This document shows, one piece after another, positions 44,752 to 56,081 of a DNA stretch of 64,000 bases. The notes below the pieces were generated by a model. That model saw nothing but the letters and a program-made list of their open reading frames with translations. It did no database searches and was not told the origin of the DNA. Both the position numbers and the translations under genes were made by a program. How positions within the stretch are numbered: the first letter of the stretch is position 1; each line of letters begins with the position of its first letter. Source of the DNA: Phytophthora quininea (taxonomy: Eukaryota; Oomycota; Peronosporomycetes; Peronosporales; Peronosporaceae); the NCBI GenBank assembly GCA_011947345.1, contig JAAVTG010000579.1:434001-498000 (forward strand), read 5' to 3'.

Positions 44752-46117
44752 ATGGCTACATTGAGCGGCGAGGAGCTGGAGGAGATCACGTGCGGACGTG
44801 CACTTCTTCCTGGACGCGTTCGGCTCCACCAACGCCGTTCAACGCAAGCTGAGGCAGCAGCAGAGCTGCATCCAGCGTCTCGAGGGCTGCGTGGGGCGTC
44901 TACAGGGTTGCAGTAATAAATCTGGCGACGAGGAACGTAAAAGTGCAGAGGCTTTGAGTGTGGAGGAGACCGAGAGCTCCAACAGCGAGGCGGACGAGGT
45001 GAGTCGCATCCACTGGATGCCATCCAGAAGGACGCCGAGTTCTTTCTCAAGCAGTTTGGCTCCACTACGGTCGCGAGAGAGAGCTGGGGAGCCAGAAGAA
45101 GGAGATTGTCGTTCTGTAGCGCACTGTGCGGAGGTCGAGAGAGGAAGAGGCAGCGAGCTGCCTTTGTTGAGGAAGAAAAAGGGAATGTTACTGAGGAGAA
45201 AGAGACACTACATTCGTCTGGACACGAGCGACTAAGCCTCGGAGCTCTTGCAGAGGAAACTTTCAAGCTGATCCCATCGCTGTCCTCGTCCGCTATGAAC
45301 GTAAATAAGCGTGAAGAGGGCCAGTCTGCTTCGGCTCTTCGGGCTAGTTGCAGTGTTGATGACGACGACGTTCAACTAACTGGGCGGTCCAATCTCCTCG
45401 AGCATAGTGAGACCTCGCAATGCGTGCGAAGTTACGAGCTGCCTGAAGTTGGCGATGCGAAATGGAAAGGTTCCGCTGTACTGCGGCGAGCACCAGGACT
45501 AGAAAGGAGCGGAAAGTGATTTGCAGGCATTCAGTCGGATGATTTCGTCAGGAAATGAACGTAGGGGCTACCGGAAGAGCCACAAGACATGCAAGATGAA
45601 TGATTGCATGAAGTTGATCAAAGACGATGGTACACACTGTGTCGACCATCGAGCTGAGCTTGGCCACGAGAGCATTGAAAGCAACACCAGTGAAAATGTT
45701 GTGGCGCCAACCGGAGAAACAGGAAGGAAAGTTTACGCCACGACAGCGAGCCTCGAAAACACGCCCCCCACCTAGGAAGACACCACAGTGTAAGGTCGAG
45801 GGCTGCCCAGAACTCGCTCACGCAGGCGGGCCAAATCCGAGGTATTATTTCGAACATGGAGGTGGGTCTCGTTGCGGTGTTTCGGGATGCTAAAAGCAAG
45901 TGCAAGTGAGAGGCAGATGCGCCTTCCATGGAGGGCTACGGAAAACACAAAATCACTCAAGGGTATTGCACGGCGCACTTTTGAGAGTTCACGCGGGCGG
46001 AAGCTACCAACATCTCATCCCCAACCCATCAACCATCGATCTGCACTGCGCCGTCCACAAATGCCGAGGAGGAAGCAAAACAAAAAAACTGAGGTTGGAG
46101 TAAAGGTCACCAACTAG
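44752..46117 (+). pseudogene. WRKY19-like zinc-finger repeat protein, broken
   Basis: Begins MATLSGEELEEI at 44752, followed by a coiled-coil stretch with LRQQQSCIQRLEGC. Further on come Cys/His repeats of the oomycete WRKY19-like type: CKMNDCMKLIKDDGTHCVDH (about 45590), CKVEGCPELA...HGGG (about 45800), RCAFHGG (about 45915) and HCAVHKC (about 46045). These repeats are spread over three frames with stops between them, so at least three frame changes are needed. The original was probably a nuclear DNA- or protein-binding protein. The number of lesions argues for a true pseudogene more than for sequence errors alone. Confidence 0.55.
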
Positions 46118-46478
46118 GCCACACAAGAATATACTTAAGTCATCTTTTCGAACTGAAATCACTATCAGTACTCCGTAAAACTTCTCCGGTCTACATCTGG
46201 GACGAACGTATCGGCCTGCAAATCTGCTGGGACGCCTCCACGTCCGTGTGTCATCAGTGGTGATTGCGCTGATCAGTCACCACGATGTCGGTCAGTCGAT
46301 CGCAGGAGAGTCTCTGATTCTGATAATGTTTGAAGTTTCGCGCCTTCTGAAGTTTCGCGCCTTCTGAAGTTTCGCGCCCATACTTCTTTTCGCGCCCAAC
46401 GCAGCGGAGAAGAAGAGAACCAAGCGATCAAGAGGAGAGGAGGGAAAGCAAGAGAGAGAAGGTAAGAGAGAGAACAGG

Positions 46479-48429
46479 ATGCCGAGCCTGTGTAAGAACA
46501 AGGTGGAGATGGAGACCAGCCCCATGGTGTGGTAAGTGATCCCACTGCTATCTTTGGATTGGATTGATTACCTAACGTGTATCCAATGCAGGCGAGAGGT
46601 GGCGATGCGGCTCACGTCGGATGGCTGCGGCTCCCCGTTCCCGTGCCGGTGCTGGAGTACAAGCGCCGCCTCCCCGCTGGCAACTTGGAGTGCGGCAGGC
46701 TGACTCTGGACCCAAGGGCGGAGCCTCCAAAGCTGCTGACGACGCGCCAGAACCCCTCCGTTTTAACGTCGACGCGGGCGGCAAATGCAAGAAGTTCCGG
46801 GCCCAGGACCTGTCGTCGTCCAAGGCCTGGACGTCGGCCATCCGACTCGCCATCGACACGGCCAAGCGACAGGCCACATACGTCGCTCGCAACGCTCGGC
46901 TGGAGAAGCGCATGACGAAGGGCGAGAGCGGCGACCGCGCGACGACGAGCATCGAGCTCCCACGAGACGACGCGACGGAGGCGACGGGCGTGTCTGGTGG
47001 ATCGAGTGGCGGTGCTGTTGCGAGCTTGGGTGCTCGTCCTGGCTCTACAAGTCGTCAATGTGCGCGTGCTGCGGTCAAGCGCGAGCTCAACAAGCTGCCT
47101 GCTGCTGCGTCGAAGCGTCCTGTGCGTACTGCTACAACGGCCAAACAGGAGCCGAAGGAGCTGGCGAAGATGCCTGCAGCAGCAGTGAAGCGTCGTGAAC
47201 GCCCGGCCGACTCTACCAGTACTGAACCTGCCGCTACGGCGCTACAACGTGAGCTCCGTCGCGCTCGGGCGGAGAAGGACAAGCTTGCTGCTGCCTTGGA
47301 GCGGTCTCAGCGTTCTGTGGGTGATCTCCAAGCGCGAGTTCGTGAGCTGGAAGGCGTTGTGAAGACTCGGACGGTGCAGCTGGAGCAGCTACAGATGTCG
47401 TCATGCAAGCTCGCTGGACAACTGGCCGTCGCTCAAGCGTCTTCAAGTGCTCTGCAGATAGAGAACTTGGATTTGATGGTGTCCTTGGAAACGGGTCACG
47501 CTAAGACTGCCCAGCTGGAGGACCGAATCGGCGCCATGCGATTCGAACGCATTGAAGCGCAGGTACAGCTCGAGTCGCTCTCGCAAACGAACCTGGTTGC
47601 TGAGGAGCAGAGTGTGCGAGGTGAGGCTGACAAGCAACAGCAGCAGACAGCGCAAGATCAGCCAGGCCAGCTGAAGACGGAAGGGACTGATGTGGAGTAT
47701 TCTCCGCAAGTGAAGGAACAAGTGAGTGTGCAGACGAGTGTGGTGCTGCAGCAGCAGCAGGAAATGAGATCTCCAGAGGTGGAAATGAGCCCGCCGTGTA
47801 GTGTGAGCAACGAGAAGGCCAACTTGCTGCAGACGACTTTGAAGGTCGTCCCGGAGGAGGTGCTCCCGGTCGTCCCGGACGCGTGCAGCGAAGTAATCGA
47901 GACAGCGGTAGCGCACGTAGAGGCCGATCCCAACAACGAGTCGATGTCGAACGTCATTGGAAAGAAGCACGGCGTCAATGAATCGCACATGCGCAGGGAT
48001 GGTTCGCTCAGTACGTTCAAGGGCGTGGGTTACCTTCCATTCCATCCTCGTGCTATCTGGGACCAAGTGGTGGAACCGATCAAACGAAAGCGTGTTGACT
48101 CGGAAGTCACCGTCGGCGCACGTCTGGAGGCGTTGGACGCGCAGGCGGCGATCAATTTCCTCGAGCACAAGTCCACGTTTCTCGACGCCGGGCGCGACGT
48201 TTGCAACTTGGTGCCTTGGCGTGTACTAGGTGGAGGCACAAATATTGCGGCCGAGCAGAGTATTGGAGACCTGGAGCTGGGCCCCTCAAAGAAACCTGAA
48301 GTCGTGCGAGATGACCTGTGCCGGGCTTGTACCAAGCTCGCCCCCAAGGCAGCATATATTCGTGCTGGAGTGGCAGCGAGGATTCAGTTTGGCCTCAAGG
48401 AAATCGCCCCGCGCGCGTTGCCGGAATAG
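46479..48429 (+). CDS. Coiled-coil protein with a PH-like N-terminus, unit copy C
   Basis: First exon 46479-46531 (MPSLCKNKVEMETS...), intron 46532-46591, then the main open frame 46621-48429 (602 codons). The coiled coil (LQRELRRARAEKDKLAAAL onward) matches copies A and B. After it copy C has its own stretch of about 120 residues (GVGYLPFHPRAIWDQVVEPIKRKRV) that A and B lack. Similarity to A/B resumes after 48430 in another frame (IGEVIKARRSRTQWSK); one extra C in the C4 run 48407-48410 would join them. Copy C may be closest to the ancestral gene. Function unknown. Confidence 0.55.
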
Positions 48430-49870
48430 CAATGCGTGGTGCTCGTTGGATTGGAGAAGTCATCAAGGCTCGACGCAGCCGCACGCAGTGGTCGAAGCCA
48501 GGGAAGCGGACGAATTCGTTGTTTGAGCTGCCGCCGCGTCTGAGCAAGCGGTCGTCTTCGTTCGGAGCGAGGTCCGTTGTGGCGCCAAGTATCACGCGTG
48601 CGCTTGGAAAGGCCTTGCGCAAGGCTCATTCAGTGAATGAACACTGAGTCCCAGGAACGATTACCCAGGGCCAACAGTGACTGTTTGGCGCCTGGAGGCT
48701 GTTGATGTTGTGAAGTACGCTGTGAAGTGAAGATGATGTGAACGGAACGGTCTTCGCCGTTGGAAGTGCCGCCTCCGAAGTCGAGGCGGAATCGATGCTG
48801 TCAGCTCTGTCAAATGCGCCATGTATTGACGATTCGGCACCGATCGGCTCGCTGTGTACGTTGGAGTGGCCCGCGTTCGAGAAGCAGTCGACGGAACGCT
48901 GTCATGATGCGGATGTCTATCTCTCGGTGTCTGACGCGTTGGTCTGGTTGACGACGGCGTTCTTGCCGTTGAATCTTGGCGCTCTCACGACAGACTTCAA
49001 CGAGTGGTTTACTGCCAAGTCAAGATGGACGCTGAACATGCTGCTTCTGGGCAATTTAAGGATTTCCGGCGTCGGCTCCGAGCTAGAAGAAAAAATGCAT
49101 TCCGACCAGCCAAAGCCGACAGTGGTGGAGGCCACGATGCTGTCGATCCTGGAAGGAAGGCGGCAGAATCCCGACTCCGGGCTCTTTACACTGCAGTCAG
49201 CCCACCAGTCTGTGTGTCGCTGTTGACGCTGCTGACGAATTTGATGACGGTCCCTGGCGGACTCAGAGTCCTGCTTAGCGAGAATGCGGTTTTGCTCAGT
49301 CGTGGAGAGTTTGCCAGCGGCAAGCGAGCGGCCGCTTTTGGTCGAGCAGCGCGCTCAAACAGAGCACACAGACCGCTACGACTGGTCGTAGCTGCTGCCT
49401 GGTCAATCTCAACGGTGAGAGGCGATGTGGATCCGTCCAAAAAGCGATAGTGCAGTCGGCAAGGCAGTGACAGAAGCGCCAAAGTTCAAGCGAAGTCGCT
49501 GCTGCAGTCGTCATTGCTCCTCCGACTCTTGTTGAGCTGGCGATCGATATGTCAACGTGGCATACAGCAACAGTACTCCAATGGCATTTCGCAATCAACC
49601 GGATTCGATCGTAGTTACTACAACTCTGCCTCCAAGTCGGCATGAATGTGGATGTCTCGAGTGTACACTGGAGTTTCCCGTTGTATGCTATAGTATCCGT
49701 CTTGACGGTTCCTCGGAGACTGTGTGGTCTCGCTCTATGCTTCCGCTACAACTCGGACAAGCCATTGGGGTCGTTCGCCTACTCCTCGGATTGACGCCAG
49801 CGCTGTCGCAAGAATAGACTGGGGAACTCATTGCTTCCTCTGGTCTTCCGCCTCGCAAACCTGCTGTGAT

Positions 49871-50286
49871 GCCAGGGACTCATTGCTCCCTGGCTGTATC
49901 AGTCGGTGGGGGTGGTCCGGTACGAGAAGGTCATTTTCTTCTCGTCGCCGGATCGCCGTGGGGTCGCGTGCAGTCGTTGGTGGGGAATCATTTCTCCCAG
50001 CCAGCGCAATGGTGTTAAATTTCGTGGAATGGTGAGCTTCGTTTCTCAGAGTTTTGCTCGATGCGAGCAGGCAAGAGGAGTGAGCGATTGTGTTCGTGTT
50101 TACAGTCTCTGTGGATTCCCGTTACTCCCGATGATGGAAACGAGCTGCTGGGACTCATTACTCCTAGTCAGCTCGTCGTCTGTCGTCGTGTGTGGATCCC
50201 GAACGTGCATTGGAGATCATTTCCTCCGTATGACGCGTGTGGATCCTACCGGGCTAAACGAACCAAGGACTCATATCTCCTTGGTG
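49871..50286. repeat. Hairpin set in copy C
   Basis: Same hairpin type as in A and B, on the other strand. 49871-49894 has arms GCCAGGGA/TCCCTGGC, and 50263-50286 has arms ACCAAGGA/TCCTTGGT around the loop CTCATATC. Near 50141-50175 a longer arm pair (CGAGCTG..CTGGGA with TCCTAG.CAGCTCG) has a single bulge. Confidence 0.65.
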
Positions 50287-50784
50287 AACGTTCCAGCGAG
50301 TGACGCCGTGCATATTTGGCTGCTGTATGGCGACACCCGTCAGAGCCGACTGCCACAATGATCTCGCCAAAAAGCCGTATCAATCCACGTGAAGTAATCG
50401 AGCCTGCCACCGCCCTAAGACCACCGAGCTAAACCGGCACTTGTTGTCGCCACTGTTCAACCATGCTGGCTGCCGCAGCATTGGTGAGAAATTCTGTCCG
50501 GTCGCTTTCATCGAGCTGGCCGAGAGTTTTATCAGTCGAGACGAAGCAACCACAGTGCGTGTAGTCGATTTGCAGCGATAAGTTCAATCATTTATAATGA
50601 ATTCATGTCAACCAGCGCTCTAGCGTTGGAATAGCTGTGTGGTAGTGCCGCATCACGGAGCGACGCTGCACAGGACATGCAATCTGCAAGCAGATCTGTC
50701 AAGGTTCTCACTAATTGCTCCCAACCGCTTAAAACCCTCCTCTTCGAACCATTAAACCACTTCAGAAACTCTCATTCGCGTCAT

Positions 50785-52992
50785 TCACGTCTTTAGTGCC
50801 GAATAGTTGAGAGCATTCCGCCGGTCTTCAGCGTCGAGTGGGTAAACTGGTCCGGTGAAGCCACTCAATTCGGGGCTGCAATCCACAGACAACCAAATCT
50901 CTCCGCCGTCACTCTTTGCTTTGGTCGGGTCCATGAGCTGCGATGAATATTCGGGCGAATAAGGAACGCCAAAGTTATTGGAGGATCCATTCGCGATCAT
51001 CTCCAGCTCGGAACAGTACGCTGAGCCTCCCGCGTAAATGGGAAGGTATCCGGCAACCAAACTCGTCCGCTGCAGAATTGCATCCGTCCAGGACCAAAAG
51101 TACGATACGTTGGTATTCGTTACGAAGATCGCCGTCAGCGTGGAGGAGAGGCGAGTAACTTCGTGAGGAAGTTGCTGGATCTTGGTGTCGCCAACGCCAA
51201 TCTGTTGCAAACCCTCAATCTCGAACAGTTCTGGCGGTAGTTCGCTGATGGGGTTGCCGCCGAGCGAGAAATATCCCGCTGGTGTGAGCTTGATAATCAC
51301 GCTGGGCACTTCCTCCAGTTGGCTGTACTCGATGATGATATACCCGCCCGGCAGCCACTTGGAGTCGAGATCGTCGGGCAACTCGCGGAGGTTGGTGATG
51401 CACCACTCAAAGTCATACAATTGCTGCGGGGTATCAGCCGACTGGAACCCGAGAGGCATCAGCCCGTCGGTCATATTCACCCGAGCCATCATGAGCGACA
51501 GCAGTCCTGGGTGGTTCGTATTGGTGAAAGCCGCCGATTCTCTCCACTGCACAATCGTCGTGTTATAAATTTTGATGCTGATGAGTCTGTGGAACTCGTT
51601 GAACACGTCAGGCACATCGAGGGAGGTGCAGTGCTTGATCAAGAGGATAAATACCGTAGACCCGTCAAATTCCTGCCAGCTCGCGTCAACCTCGTGTATC
51701 TGGCCAGTGATCCCAAGTCTGTAGCAGTCGAGACACAAAAGAAAGCACGAAGGTTGCGAGACAGCCCACGGTCGAACTTGCAGAGTACATTGCTTTAGTG
51801 ACGGCTGCCCAGAAGACTGGATGTGCAGACCCAGCACCAAAAATCCCCACATGAAAAAGAGCAGATGAACTCCACGCATTGCTGCTCGCCAAAAGCGACC
51901 ACGAGCGGATAGATCTTTGACTTTACTGGGCGGAACTTGTGGCGATACTTTCGATGAAGGAATTTTAAGATTAACAGACTCGAAGACTTCGACCCCGTTC
52001 TCTCTGACTTTGACCTTGACCGTTGGCATCTTCTGCGCCGCAATCTTCGTGTGGCTTAGATATTCGACACAGCAAAGCAGTTCCTTCATATTGGAAGTCG
52101 TCACCAGCAAACCTAGCGAGAAAATTAATCGACCTAACAAATCCCAGCCCGAAGTAACCACGACCAACTGGAAGTCATTCAACGCTTGTGCTGCCCAGAC
52201 ATCGTTGTACCAGGGGTTCACCCCAAACGTTTTGGTCTCAGGATCATACTGAGGCGCGTACTTGAACACCACAATCAACACCATTCCCATACACGCAATG
52301 AGGTTGAGCACACAGTCGCAGGCGATACTGGTGAACCGTTTCCTCGCTTCGTCGTTGCGGAACAGGAACGTGTAAATGATCACCGAGGACCAGCAGTTGA
52401 GCACCAACGCCACCACGTAAAATCGGTTTAGCAGCATGCTCGGGAGGTGGAGGCTCATGCGGTAGGCTTGAAACGTCTGGAATATGGTCTCAATCCCTTC
52501 GCGGCACGTAAAGTAAACGTGGAAATGCTTCCCATTGACGCCCAAAAATCCATATCGGTCGGTAAGCTGCGCAGCTACTCGATGCAGCAGAGAACTTGTA
52601 CGTTCTTCATGCTTCGAAATTGTTGCAGGTCGCTGAACAATGTTAGCTGCATTATTGAGACTACTCCACGGGGTAAACGCTAGTGATTTCAACCAGAGTG
52701 AACCGCCCAACATGAGCAAAATTGCCAGTCCGTGCATTAACGCCATAGCCGCATGGACAACAGCAATGAGTTCGTAATTTTCGGAACTCATTCCAAGATG
52801 GTAGAATGCCATATCGCTACTCAATGCGGTGCCAGGGAGCTCCGAATAGGCGACTGCAAATGCCGTATTATACCCGCACGTGACAACGTGTACACCGAGA
52901 AATAAGAGCCACCAAACGCTGAATACCCACCGCGTCACGAGAACAAAGTCTTCAGATGCAGGTAATTCTTCAGATGCAGGTACCGAGGCCAT
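50785..52992 (-). CDS. Multi-membrane LRR protein
   Basis: 735 residues in one intact frame. Hydrophobic helices are near residues 18-42, 78-110, 190-212, 224-248, 275-300 and 375-398. After the last one comes a Cys-rich ectodomain-like part (SCFLLCLDC) and LRR-type stretches over about 530-630 (LRELPDDLD, LEEVPSVI, NPISELPPELFEIEG, IQQLPHEVTRL). Several NxS/T sites fit an extracellular or luminal C-terminal domain. This matches a large oomycete family of uncharacterised membrane LRR proteins; a sensor or adhesion role is only a guess. The start MASVPASEELPASE was chosen as the only ATG before the first helix. Confidence 0.75.
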   Translation of the reverse strand: MASVPASEELPASEDFVLVTRWVFSVWWLLFLGVHVVTCGYNTAFAVAYSELPGTALSSDMAFYHLGMSSENYELIAVVHAAMALMHGLAILLMLGGSLWLKSLAFTPWSSLNNAANIVQRPATISKHEERTSSLLHRVAAQLTDRYGFLGVNGKHFHVYFTCREGIETIFQTFQAYRMSLHLPSMLLNRFYVVALVLNCWSSVIIYTFLFRNDEARKRFTSIACDCVLNLIACMGMVLIVVFKYAPQYDPETKTFGVNPWYNDVWAAQALNDFQLVVVTSGWDLLGRLIFSLGLLVTTSNMKELLCCVEYLSHTKIAAQKMPTVKVKVRENGVEVFESVNLKIPSSKVSPQVPPSKVKDLSARGRFWRAAMRGVHLLFFMWGFLVLGLHIQSSGQPSLKQCTLQVRPWAVSQPSCFLLCLDCYRLGITGQIHEVDASWQEFDGSTVFILLIKHCTSLDVPDVFNEFHRLISIKIYNTTIVQWRESAAFTNTNHPGLLSLMMARVNMTDGLMPLGFQSADTPQQLYDFEWCITNLRELPDDLDSKWLPGGYIIIEYSQLEEVPSVIIKLTPAGYFSLGGNPISELPPELFEIEGLQQIGVGDTKIQQLPHEVTRLSSTLTAIFVTNTNVSYFWSWTDAILQRTSLVAGYLPIYAGGSAYCSELEMIANGSSNNFGVPYSPEYSSQLMDPTKAKSDGGEIWLSVDCSPELSGFTGPVYPLDAEDRRNALNYSALKT

Positions 52993-53246
52993 GGCTGATA
53001 AAACCGGATAGCAATGCCTTGACTGAGTCTATGCAGTCTTCAGCTGGTGGACGCTGGGACGTACAAAACGGTTTTGCACGACCTTTTTCAGCGTGTCCAT
53101 TTACACGAGTTTGTTTCGTTCCCGACATTTCTGCAGTTGCTCTTTTGCTGTGGGGAGATAAGAGTCGTCGAACAAATCGCGAATAGCAGTATCGGGACGG
53201 GCAGTGTTGGGCTGGCGGGTGTCATCGTGTCTGCCCCAAAAGTCCG

Positions 53247-55007
53247 TTAGTAGCAGCACTTGTTGGGATCTACAAATTTAACACGCCACCTTCGTAGAGG
53301 AGCAGGTCTTGCAGTCAACGCCTTCCTTGGCAAATGCGCTACCGAAGGCGAACGTTTTCCACCATTGTTACCTTCTTTTCCAGAGCTCGTTGAACGAGGC
53401 GGAATGCTCTCGCACTTTGAAGTATCAACAGCTAAATGTCCCCTTTGGCCGCACCTTGGACACGTCAGATGTGACATCCGCATGAGATGCCATGTGCTAC
53501 AAACCAAAACGATACCAAACTCATCAGCAAGAGCAACAAAAACTAGTCGTTCACTTACATGTTGACGTGTGCACTAGGATAAGATATCCCGCACTCCATG
53601 CGCTGTTGTCGCCAATCTTCCCGGTCTTGACTAAACTTGCGCAGCTTCCGAACGGTGGCGTAAACCTCAGGTTTTGCTTCCTTGGTCGCAGTTAGCATGA
53701 TATTTTCGTAGTACCTTCGGTCGATCGCCAGAGCCTGGACGGCCGTGATGGCCTTGATGTCAAAGCTGGCACTGCGTTTCGAGGACACGAACGGCAGTTC
53801 CCCAGCGACATCTCCAGCTCCGATCAGGGTCAGCTCTACGTTGACAATATTTTCAGGATTCTTTCTCGAAGCTGGTTGGGAGAACAACAGACGACGCATG
53901 GCAGGGTCGTTGCCAGCAGACTCGAGCGTCCAGTTGACTCGCTCCATAACTTCACCAGAAGTCACAATGTACATCCACTTTGCTTCAGATCCAGCATGGT
54001 ACAGATAATCCTAAAGATAAAAAAGTTAATACTCGCCAATACTAGCCAAGCCAGGGTTCCTTACGTTACTTGAAAAATGTCTTGACCTCATAGCACTAAC
54101 CAGACGCATTTTCTCTGTGGATTCAAGACACGACAGAGTGAGAATCACGTAAGTCGCGATCATTTGTTGGTCATACCGTGCTTCTGCCAGTCTCTGAAGA
54201 GATGCATCCGATCGAGCACTTCAGCGTTATTGTAGTGCGAAGCCTCCATGGACGCCGTCCGTACCAGTCGAATATAATCAGCCCGCTCCAGACAAATAAG
54301 GTCGCAGCTCTCGGTGAATTGCGAGGCCAGAATGGTAGCATTTCTCCTTGCCGAGGGATTTAGCAACACAATTTCACCAAACATGGCCCCTGGTCCGAGG
54401 TTGGCCACCATTGCGCCGTAATCTGCACCTCCAGCCGGTATTTCCATGCTAAATCGGCGGGACATTCGCCTCTGTTTCGTCGTAGATAACATGGGGGTGG
54501 AGCTGCAGGACCCACCACAGCGTCAACCGGTTTCTCCATTTTAATGTACACATCGACGAGTCCGTCGACGACAATGTAGCACCGATCGCCTGTATCTCCT
54601 TGCCGGATCACGAGTCCCTGGCTTTTCACCTTGATAAGTCTCATCTGGCGACAAATCTCGCGTCGAATGTACTCTGGTGCCGAGCCAAAAATGTTGTTGC
54701 TGTACTGTTTGCAATTCTGCAGCATCCAACCGTAGACCAAGTCCAAGCTCTGCTCGTTGCGAAGTGCCGGCTCGTCGGCGAGGATTGCCTTGGCTGCAGC
54801 CAGCCGTTCTTGTTCTTCCGGAGTCTTTTGCAGCATTTTCAACAAATGTGGCGGCACCTCTGGCTTGGGGGCGGCAAAGACGCTGTTATGACGAGACGAC
54901 TGCCGTCTGACAAGACTTCCTCGAGGTTGTAGGCGTGACGGTTGTCGACGTAAAGATGGCGGCACATCCCCGTCCAGCGTCCTCGACAGCTCGGGCAGTT
55001 CCGTCAT
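53247..55007 (-). CDS. Cyclic-nucleotide-binding protein with C-terminal zinc knuckle
   Basis: Four exons: 55007-54177, 54114-54065, 54010-53559 and 53496-53247, with GT...AG introns of 62, 54 and 62 nt. Three CNB-type segments are visible: QGLVIRQGDTGDRCYIV, then GPGAMFGEIVLLN...R (phosphate-binding cassette like), then KWMYIVTSGEV...AGELPF. These make two CNB domains. The last exon holds CPRCGQRGHLAVD...C, a CCHC-type zinc knuckle. One C is missing at the G5 run 54493-54497 (plus sense), which breaks exon 1; with it the exons sum to 527 codons. The N-terminus is basic and Ser-rich. A regulatory cNMP-binding role without a kinase or channel domain is inferred. Confidence 0.72.
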
Positions 55008-55168
55008 GAGTCACAAAATCACTAACGCGTCGTGAAAGACTTGCAAGCACCGATTCTCTAATTATACAAAGTCGTCACGAATGTTTCATCCCATGAATTT
55101 TATTGTTGCGTGTTAGACAAAGGTTTTGTCAACAAGTCGAACGGAATCGCCCCCAAGAATCTCCTCGG

Positions 55169-55929
55169 CTACACTTGGTCCTCCCAAGTCGATATGGTTC
55201 TCGAATCGTGACGACGACTTTGGATGTAAATCGTGGACACGAGCTTGAGGTTGGTTTTGAAGAATACATTGTCGAAAGGCACGTCGTTGTTATAGCCAAA
55301 GTCCGTCACCTCGAGCGCCTCGCGAGCCTCGCCGGTCATCTGCTCCCATTGAATGAGGTCTTGGATTTGGCCGCTCTCAATCGACGGTCTAACCGTGTGG
55401 CGTCCAGCCCCCACGTCCTCATCGTACAGCATCTTGGGGGTACCTTCGAGGTGGGCTCCGTTGACGGATTTCTCGGCCGTCTTGGAGTCGTAGAGATCCT
55501 GACCTGATGAAGTTGCCAGCGCCGTCGGTGACTCCAGTTCGACACCATTCAACCGCAAAACGACACTCCGCCAGCGGTGCCGAAAAGGAGAATTCCTTCC
55601 GTGACATCTTTAGGGAATACCAGGCGTACATGATGGCCCACTTGCCGCAGTACAATGTTGATCGGTTGTACACTTGCGAGCCCAAGCCAGAGCCCTTGCA
55701 ATCACCGCCAACTTTTCCGCTCCCTTTGAGTCCACCGCTGGTTTGTGGCAGGATAGTGCTGACATCCGTTCTAAATGACTAACGAGGGTTTAAACTTGAC
55801 GGCAGCCTCCCCGGCGTCGGTGACGGATTCTAGCTGTGGAAGTGGCTGGCCCTCATCGTGACTGATTGATCCAGCGTCGATACTAGTTAGAAGGGCGACC
55901 GCGAGGATGATCGGCCCACGTAGCTTCAT
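55169..55929 (-). pseudogene. NPP1 / NLP family pseudogene (minus strand)
   Basis: The signal peptide and start (ATG at 55929) are recognisable, as is the YNRSTLY...WAIMYAWY region near 55670 and a C-terminal part to 55169 (WEQMTGEAREALEVTDFG). These lie in three frames and are separated by a stop and deleted sequence. The region that should hold the conserved heptapeptide (about 55560-55600) is unrecognisable. It is most similar to the gene at 7761-8558. No functional product is expected. Confidence 0.85.
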
Positions 55930-55954
55930 CAGGAATTGAACGTTGTTATTTGGT

Positions 55955-55972
55955 TGGAATTTGGGGAATGAA
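55955..55972 (-). promoter_or_regulatory. Remnant Inr-FPR of the NLP pseudogene
   Basis: On the minus strand CTTCATTCCCCAAATTCC lies about 30-40 nt before the ATG at 55929. The Inr TCATTCC is intact; the FPR has one change relative to that of the NLP gene at 7701-7718. Confidence 0.6.
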
Positions 55973-56081
55973 GAGCACACGTAAGCACACGTACAAAACT
56001 CCATTTTGTCGGATTAGTCAACGGAGCTGCCACGACGTGCTTCATCTTCACCGCAGCACGAATGTGTGAGCGATTAACTCC

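Larger units (their letters stand above)
46204..50612 (+). repeat. 5.8-kb repeat unit, copy C (inverted, shortened)
   Basis: Opposite orientation to copies A and B. The left edge, at GACGAACGTATCGG, corresponds to about 35280 in copy B, so the outer 450 bp are missing. The right edge, at CATGTCAAC, stops about 40-50 bp short of the opening bases of A and B. The ankyrin part is much shorter. Divergence from A/B is far greater than that between A and B. Confidence 0.8.

Noticed and set aside
53555..53557. The TAA at the end of the second CNB domain as the gene's stop
   Set aside because: It lies within a good splice donor (GTAAGT), and the next exon continues in phase with a zinc knuckle. Kept as the main alternative.
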